Shown piece after piece: positions 29,537-33,627 of a stretch of 33,627 bases of DNA. Below the pieces are notes generated by a model. That model did no database searches. It saw nothing but the letters and a program-made list of their open reading frames with translations, and was not told the DNA's origin. The stretch spans positions 1-33,627 of the forward strand of contig URKG01000023.1 in assembly GCA_900548265.1 (NCBI GenBank), read 5' to 3'. This stretch comes from an uncultured Collinsella sp. (GTDB lineage: Bacteria; Actinomycetota; Coriobacteriia; Coriobacteriales; Coriobacteriaceae). Every line of letters starts with the position of its first letter. The first letter of the stretch is position 1. The position numbers were made by a program, and so were the translations under genes.

Positions 29537-31279
29537 ATGGCGAACGACAGCAAGACATGGCGGTGCGGAAAGTACGAGCTCAGCTTTGACCGTCCGCGCA
29601 TCATGGGCGTCCTCAACGTGACGCCCGATTCGTTTAGCGATGGCGGGGAGCACTTCGACCCCGATGCCGCCATCGAGTACGGCCTGGCGATGCTCGACGC
29701 CGGCGCCGACATCATCGACGTGGGCGGCGAGTCCACGCGCCCTGGTTTTACCCCGGTCAACCCCGACGAGGAGGCTCGCCGCGTGCTGCCCGTGGTGCGC
29801 GCGCTGGCCAAGGAGGGCGCCATCGTCTCGATCGACACGCGTCATGTGGCGGTTGCCAAGGCGGCCGTGCGCTGCGGCGCCTCGATCGTCAACGACGTGA
29901 CCGGCTTCACCGATCCCAAGATGGTCGAGTTTGTTAAGACGAGCACCTGCGGCATCATCGTGATGCATGCCGGCGAGGTCGCCGCGCCCGCACGCACGCA
30001 CGCAACGGTGCAGCTCGATACCTCGGCAGCGGCGTTTGTTGCCGAGAAGGCGCGCGAGGCGGCTGCCGAGGCCGCGCGTGAGGCCGAGAAGCCGGCTCGC
30101 CGCCGTCGCGGCAAGTTGCTGGGCGAGCCTAAGCCGGAGGCCAAGCTTCCGGGCGGCGTGGTGCAGCCCTCGTTGCCGTTTGGCGAACCGGAGCCCACGT
30201 CCGAGCCTTCAAGCGAGCAGGAGACGCCGGCCGCCGAGCAGGCTGCTGCCGCCGAGACCGTCGCGCCCGCGCCCGAGGCCGCGCCCGCAGCCACCGAGGC
30301 CGCATCGGAGTCCAATGACCGCCTGGCCGCCATGATGCGCCGCAGCGCCCGCCGCGAGGAAGCCTACGTGCCCACCTCGCAGCTCCGCCGCTTCACCCTG
30401 CCCGATTCGGCGCCCATCATGCGCCGCGTCATGGGCTTTCTGTCCGACCAGGCCCGCACGCTCATCCATGCCGGCGTGTCGCGCGACCGCATCTGCATCG
30501 ATCCTGGTCCGGGCTTTGGTAAGTCGGCTAACGAGGACATCGTCATCCAGCGCGAGACTGCCAAGATGGCGTCACTGGGCTATCCGCTCATGTGCGCCGT
30601 GTCGCGCAAGCGCTTTGTGGGCGCCGTCTCGGGCGTGACCGAGGCCGCCGAGCGCGATGCCGCTACGTTTGGCGTGTGCCTGGGCGCTATCCAGGCCGGT
30701 GCCAACATCGTGCGCGTGCACGACGCCGCGGGTTTTGCGCAGTTCCTGAACGGCTACTGGGCGGTTGCCAAGCCACAGCCGCGCCGCGCGTTTGTGGCCG
30801 TGGGCTCCAACCTGGGGCATCGCTGCGACAACATCCGCGCCGCACGCGAGATGATCGCCGAGATCCCACTCACCTGCGTGTCTAATTCCTCCAAGATTTA
30901 CGAGAGCGAGCCTGCCTACGAGACGCGCCAGGACGCGTTTGCCAACGCTGTCATCGAGATTAAGACCGAGCTGGCGCCGTTGGTGCTGCTCGACGAGCTC
31001 ATGAAGATCGAGGCTGAGCTGGGCCGCGACCGTTCCAAAAAGGCCAAGGCCAACGGTCCGCGTACCATCGACCTGGACCTGCTGTGGATGGACGGCGAGA
31101 CCCACGGCGGCAAAAAGCTGCGCCTGCCGCATCCGCTGATCGGCGAACGCGACTTTGTGCTGGTGCCGCTCGAGGACCTGATGCACGACCCGGCGCGGTT
31201 CTTCCGCTACAACGGTGTCGAGGTCAAGGAGCCCGAGGACCGCGTGGGCCATATCGTGGGCGAATTGGGGCGTATGTAG
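29537..31279 (+). CDS. Fused dihydropteroate synthase and HPPK (FolP-FolK) with low-complexity insert
   Basis: This bifunctional folate enzyme has 580 residues. HPPK (residues about 416-580) activates 6-hydroxymethyl-dihydropterin; DHPS (about 1-405) joins it to p-aminobenzoate. DHPS motifs are IMGVLNVTPDSFSDGG, DVGGESTRPGF, IVNDVTGF, MHAGE at 143-147, DPGPGFGK from 322 and SRKRF at 356-360. HPPK motifs are VAVGSNLG, NGPRTIDLDLLW and LPHPLIGERDFVLVPL. Residues about 150-285 form an Ala/Glu/Pro/Arg-rich insert between MHAGE and the DPGPGFGK strand, in a loop that is normally short. The canonical loop after MHM.G is altered. I choose ATG 29537, 6 nt after AGGAGG; ATG 29531 is too close. The next gene starts at the base after the stop. 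Confidence 0.92.
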   Translation: MANDSKTWRCGKYELSFDRPRIMGVLNVTPDSFSDGGEHFDPDAAIEYGLAMLDAGADIIDVGGESTRPGFTPVNPDEEARRVLPVVRALAKEGAIVSIDTRHVAVAKAAVRCGASIVNDVTGFTDPKMVEFVKTSTCGIIVMHAGEVAAPARTHATVQLDTSAAAFVAEKAREAAAEAAREAEKPARRRRGKLLGEPKPEAKLPGGVVQPSLPFGEPEPTSEPSSEQETPAAEQAAAAETVAPAPEAAPAATEAASESNDRLAAMMRRSARREEAYVPTSQLRRFTLPDSAPIMRRVMGFLSDQARTLIHAGVSRDRICIDPGPGFGKSANEDIVIQRETAKMASLGYPLMCAVSRKRFVGAVSGVTEAAERDAATFGVCLGAIQAGANIVRVHDAAGFAQFLNGYWAVAKPQPRRAFVAVGSNLGHRCDNIRAAREMIAEIPLTCVSNSSKIYESEPAYETRQDAFANAVIEIKTELAPLVLLDELMKIEAELGRDRSKKAKANGPRTIDLDLLWMDGETHGGKKLRLPHPLIGERDFVLVPLEDLMHDPARFFRYNGVEVKEPEDRVGHIVGELGRM

Positions 31280-31981
31280 ATGATCGAGATGAATGCTGTT
31301 GCCGCCGGCACCGAGCTCGACGCGGCGCGCGACGCGGGCCGCGAGGGTGCGTCCGCGGGCTGGTGCGCTTGGAGCGCGGGCGAGGCGTCGTTGACGTTTT
31401 CGCTGGTCGTGCGCCCGGATGTGAACATGCATGCCTTCCACGGCCTGCCGTTTGTGGCCGCGATGGGCATGATGGACGCGCTCGTGGGCGCGGCGTCGAC
31501 ACCGGGGCTGGGCCTTGCCGGTAAGGTGGGTATCCAGTGGCCGAGCGATATCGTGTGCGGTGCGCCTGCGTTTGAGACGTCGCTCGCGCGTGTTGCCGTG
31601 AACGGCGGTGCCGGTGCTGCGGGCATGTTCGGTGCCGTGACGGTGGATATTGAGCGTTCGGCGCTGAGCGAGCTTGGTGTGGACGTGGCTGACGAAGCGC
31701 TGCTCGAGACGCTGGCCGCCGCCGTGCTGGCCCGCGTGGACGCCTGGGCGGTTGTTGCCAACACGCCGCAAGGCGCCGCAGGGCCGCTGGCTCCCGTGCT
31801 GGGCGAGTACTTCGACATGGTGCCGCTGCTGGGCCGCCAGGTTGCGGCGGTGTCTCCCAACGGCTTGCCGCTTGCGGTCGGTGTGTTTGCGGGCCTGGAC
31901 ATCTGGGGCCGCGCGACCATCAAGACCGATGCCGGCGAGCAGGAGTTTCCGCCCGAGGCTGTACGAATTCGCGGGCTGTAG
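31280..31981 (+). CDS. Divergent biotin-protein-ligase-like protein (BPL/LplA fold)
   Basis: The 233-residue product resembles the BirA catalytic and C-terminal regions. GIQWPSDIV matches the KWPNDV lysine-containing ligase motif but with Gln in place of the catalytic lysine. The end, VFAGLDIWGRATIKT, followed by EQEFPPEAVRIRG, matches the C-terminal SH3-like domain of BirA. The N-terminal GREGASAGWCAW vaguely recalls the GRGRRGR.W ATP-binding loop but lacks its arginines. There is no DNA-binding domain. It may be a degenerate or repurposed ligase; I am not sure it biotinylates anything. It starts directly after the folP-folK stop, so is probably co-translated. A terminator follows. Confidence 0.6.
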   Translation: MIEMNAVAAGTELDAARDAGREGASAGWCAWSAGEASLTFSLVVRPDVNMHAFHGLPFVAAMGMMDALVGAASTPGLGLAGKVGIQWPSDIVCGAPAFETSLARVAVNGGAGAAGMFGAVTVDIERSALSELGVDVADEALLETLAAAVLARVDAWAVVANTPQGAAGPLAPVLGEYFDMVPLLGRQVAAVSPNGLPLAVGVFAGLDIWGRATIKTDAGEQEFPPEAVRIRGL

Positions 31982-32020
31982 CGCGGGGCGCCAGCGCTCA
32001 AAGATAACGATGACAACAAG

Positions 32021-32050
32021 ACCCTCCTTGGCCTGTGCCGGGGAGGGTTT
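32021..32050 (+). terminator. Rho-independent terminator of the folPK operon
   Basis: ACCCTCCTTGGC pairs with GCCGGGGAGGGT over 12 bp including two G-U pairs and a CTGT loop, followed by TT. The position after the BPL-like gene suits an operon end. Confidence 0.75.
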
Positions 32051-32078
32051 CGCTTATCTGGGGAATGGGTTGCCAGCG

Positions 32079-32122
32079 CCCTATTCCTCAAAATTGAAAA
32101 TTTTTCAGTTTTGAGGAATAGG
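32079..32122. repeat. 21-bp AT-rich palindrome with 2-nt tip
   Basis: CCTATTCCTCAAAATTGAAAA (32079-32099, quoted as the left arm of 21 bp in two parts: CCTATTCCTCA and AAATTGAAAA) pairs with 32102-32122 with one G-U pair. It lies between convergent genes, and a GGGGACTG motif follows at 32139-32146. Base composition is clearly lower in GC than the surroundings. Confidence 0.88.
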
Positions 32123-32179
32123 CTTGGCGAGCATTTGCGGGGACTGTGGCATCGGGCGTGCTCGACTTAAGCCCCTGTC

Positions 32180-32953
32180 CTACCCTAGCTCCTGCATGCG
32201 GCGGTAGATTTCGCAGATACCCTTGATGGTGAGCTGTCCGTCGACCACGTCGAAGGCATCGGTCGAATCGGCGACGATGCCGGCGAGACCGCCCGTGGCG
32301 ATAACGGTGGCATCCTCGCGGCCCAGCTCGCGCTTCATGCGCGCGACCAGGCCCTCGGCCATGGCGGCGGCGCCCATCACGGCGCCGACCTTGATGCACT
32401 CCTCGGTATCGCGGCCGATGGCGTGCTCGGGCGCCTCGAGCGGAACGCTGGCGAGCTTGGCGGCACGGGCGGCAAGCGCGTCCATGGAGATGCGGATGCC
32501 CGGCGCGATCGCTCCGCCAATGTAATAGCCGTCCTCGTCGATGACGTCGATATTGGTTGCGGTGCCAAAGTCCACCACGATTGCCGGCGCGCCGTAGAAA
32601 GTTTCGGCCGCAACGGCGTTAGCGACGCGATCGGCGCCTACGGCTTGGGGGCGCGCCGCCCGCAGCTTGGTTACGGCGGCCGTTTTCGGCCCGATGACGA
32701 TGGCGTCCGCGGCAATGCGGTCGGCCACGGCGTGCCACTCGCGCGAGAGCTGCGGCACCACGCCGGCAAAGGCGATCGCGTTGACCGCGCCGAGCGAGAG
32801 GTCGTACATCTTAAAGAAGCCCATCAGGCGCACGTGGATCTCGTCGGCGGTATAGGAGCGGTCGGTGGGCATACGCCACGACTGCACCAGCTCGTCTCCG
32901 TCAAACAGGCCCATGGCCGTCTGCGTGTTTCCCATATCGATAGCGAGCAGCAT
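32180..32953 (-). CDS. coaX: Type III pantothenate kinase CoaX
   Basis: CoaX phosphorylates pantothenate in the first step of coenzyme A synthesis. It belongs to the ASKHA kinase superfamily. The 257-residue protein has LLAIDMGNTQTAMGLFDG (phosphate 1 loop), the GADRVANAVAA segment, DFGTATNIDVID (phosphate 2), GGAIAPGI and ATGGLAGIV near the C-terminus. ATG at 32953 is chosen because GGGAG lies 6 nt upstream on the minus strand; an alternative ATG at 32974 adds seven residues. Type III enzymes are not feedback-inhibited by CoA, as known for the family. In many bacteria coaX adjoins birA, which supports the reading of the neighbouring gene as BPL-related. Confidence 0.94.
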   Translation of the reverse strand: MLLAIDMGNTQTAMGLFDGDELVQSWRMPTDRSYTADEIHVRLMGFFKMYDLSLGAVNAIAFAGVVPQLSREWHAVADRIAADAIVIGPKTAAVTKLRAARPQAVGADRVANAVAAETFYGAPAIVVDFGTATNIDVIDEDGYYIGGAIAPGIRISMDALAARAAKLASVPLEAPEHAIGRDTEECIKVGAVMGAAAMAEGLVARMKRELGREDATVIATGGLAGIVADSTDAFDVVDGQLTIKGICEIYRRMQELG

Positions 32954-33061
32954 GTCTACTCCCGGTGTTGGCATAAAAGGACGCGCACCATTGTATACGT
33001 GCCGTCGACGGCGCTCGGCTGCGATTCGTTTACGGTGATAGGGGCTGAGGGGTTTAAATAT

Positions 33062-33124
33062 GAAGGAATTATGCTCTACGAGATTTTCCTTGCCGTTTAC
33101 CGAACTCCCGCGTAATATTCCTTC
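33062..33124 (+). promoter_or_regulatory. Promoter of the initiator tRNA, with flanking inverted repeat
   Basis: TTGCCG (33090-33095) and TAATAT (33113-33118) are separated by exactly 17 nt, the best promoter in the window. It predicts a start near 33125, about 25 nt before the mature tRNA. GAAGGAAT (33062-33069) and ATTCCTTC (33117-33124) are inverted repeats bracketing it. Confidence 0.65.
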
Positions 33125-33149
33125 TTGCGCACATGAGGCGCCCAGACAT

Positions 33150-33226
33150 TGCGGGGTGGAGCAGTCTGGTAGCTCGCCGGGCTCATAACCCGGAGGTCGT
33201 AGGTTCAAATCCTGCCCCCGCGACCA
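33150..33226 (+). tRNA. Initiator tRNA-fMet (anticodon CAT)
   Basis: The 77-nt cloverleaf includes an encoded CCA (33224-33226). Acceptor 2-7 GCGGGG pairs with CCCCGC; position 1 is U opposite G72, not a Watson-Crick pair. The D stem GAGC/GCTC contains A11-U24. The anticodon stem CCGGG/CCCGG holds the three G-C pairs typical of initiators around CTCATAA. The T stem is GTAGG/CCTGC. The weak 1-72 pair, A11-U24 and the GGG/CCC stem identify it as initiator rather than elongator. A terminator follows at 33236-33266. Confidence 0.95.
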
Positions 33227-33235
33227 AGAACTTGC

Positions 33236-33266
33236 AGCTCGTCGGCCTAGCCGGCGAGCTTTTTTG
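33236..33266 (+). terminator. Rho-independent terminator of tRNA-fMet
   Basis: AGCTCGTCGGC (33236-33246) pairs with GCCGGCGAGCT (33250-33260) across a 3-nt loop with one G-U pair, followed by a seven-T run. Confidence 0.92.
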
Positions 33267-33304
33267 TTATCCCGGGACTGTGTTTTCGGTCCAATTCTTG
33301 GCCT

Positions 33305-33320
33305 CTCAAACAAAATCTCG
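33305..33320. repeat. Half copy of the alternating 16-bp repeat
   Basis: ATCTCGATCTGTAACA is identical to a left arm of the 17701-17918 array apart from single substitutions. The following bases on the minus strand (CCGCCCAAATCGGGTCTAGA) resemble the loop of array copy 1, which ends CCTCTAGA. The partner arm expected about 41 bp further right is missing. Confidence 0.8.
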
Positions 33321-33406
33321 ATCTGTAACATCTAGACCCGATTTGGGCGGCTAAGTGGGCTTATAGGACAAAATGTGTGTCCCGATAGAACACCCGTTTC
33401 CATCCA

Positions 33407-33550
33407 TTAATCCAGCCAGAACGGGTACGGGTCCCTGTGGTGGAGGTCCTCCCACACGGCCCTGTCGCCCCGCTCCGGCCCTCCGTCGTCACGCGACGGC
33501 GAGGCGGAGTAGACGCTGAACAGGAAGTCGATGTCCGCGTCGGTCGGCAT
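33407..33550 (-). CDS. Short acidic ORF, possible small protein or gene remnant
   Basis: This minus-strand ORF of 47 codons from ATG 33550 encodes an acidic, aromatic-ended peptide (begins MPTDADIDFLFSVYS, ends HHRDPYPFWLD). The frame is open eight codons further upstream to a TAA at the edge of a palindrome (33568-33616). Third positions are strongly G/C, as expected for coding DNA here, and the C-terminus looks like a real protein end. The ribosome binding site is weak. It may be the 3' end of a gene cut by the palindromic element, or a small protein. I do not recognise it. Confidence 0.4.
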   Translation of the reverse strand: MPTDADIDFLFSVYSASPSRDDGGPERGDRAVWEDLHHRDPYPFWLD

Positions 33551-33567
33551 CGCGGCGGGCTTCCCGC

Positions 33568-33616
33568 GCGCCTGTTAGCGTCAATCTATTTTTCACCAGT
33601 TTCGCTAAACAGGCGC
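33568..33616. repeat. Palindromic element at the right window edge
   Basis: GCGCCTGTTAGCG (33568-33580) pairs with CGCTAAACAGGCGC (33603-33616) with one bulged base. The 22-nt loop is AT-rich, unlike the GC-rich flanks. It lies immediately 5' of the short minus-strand ORF. Confidence 0.8.
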
Positions 33617-33627
33617 ACCGTTCGCGC

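Noticed and set aside
33150..33227. Genomic island attachment site in the initiator tRNA
   Set aside because: No integrase gene and no second copy of the tRNA 3' end are visible in the window; a terminator directly follows the tRNA.
33133..33354. 73-residue plus-strand ORF over the tRNA
   Set aside because: It runs through the tRNA-fMet gene and its terminator, so it is not a real coding sequence.

Overview
The window looks like a chromosomal stretch of a high-GC Gram-positive anaerobe of the Coriobacteriia, most likely Collinsella or a close relative. This is inferred from gene content: a LuxR regulator fused to a 12-helix MFS-like membrane domain, an NfnAB transhydrogenase pair, ECF transport genes with a fused double ATPase, class B sortase and wall-anchored protein genes, GC-rich codons, and AGGAGG ribosome binding sites. 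No prophage, integrase, transposase, rRNA or CRISPR locus is recognisable. Nearly every gene is a housekeeping or transport gene in its usual form.

Layout. 1-7.5 kb holds purine synthesis genes (purE, purF, purM, purN). They are interrupted by a sortase, a MoaE-like protein and a CmpB-family membrane protein on the opposite strand. 7.5-10 kb holds a lone PTS EIIA, a PrsA/SurA-type foldase and YqeY. 10.1-13.2 kb is a complete polar amino-acid ABC operon (ATPase, Tat-type binding lipoprotein, two permeases), followed by a cytidylate-kinase-like protein. 14-17.7 kb has the membrane LuxR regulator divergent from a large repeat-containing cell-surface protein. 18-24.1 kb is mostly minus strand: nfnB and nfnA, pth, prs, glmU. 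24.3-27.6 kb is an ECF module (EcfT, fused EcfAA', S component). 27.7-33.6 kb has exodeoxyribonuclease III, a sirtuin, a FolP-FolK fusion, a biotin-ligase-like protein, coaX, an initiator tRNA and a short minus-strand ORF or gene remnant.

How the genes work together. prs makes PRPP, which PurF consumes; PurM, PurN and PurE catalyse later steps of IMP synthesis. PurN and FolP/FolK meet at folate, because PurN uses 10-formyl-THF. NfnAB balances ferredoxin, NADH and NADPH in an anaerobe. The sortase and the surface protein with its LATTG tail could be an enzyme-substrate pair, though they lie 14 kb apart.

The most striking content is between the genes. Many intergenic gaps carry palindromes. 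A large subset follows one grammar: a constant core, GGGGACAG or GGGGACGTTC, lies between two short inverted arms, and the arm sequence differs from locus to locus. A second family is an array of six 16-bp repeats in alternating orientation at 17701-17918. They sit about 40 bp apart, with all three hairpin loops exactly 25 nt; a half copy lies beside the tRNA. A third type, with 20-bp imperfect inverted ends, sits inside the coding sequence of the fused EcfA linker. These look like small mobile or spreading repeats (REP/BIME/MITE-like) whose mobilising enzyme is not in this window. They are my main candidates for something undescribed.
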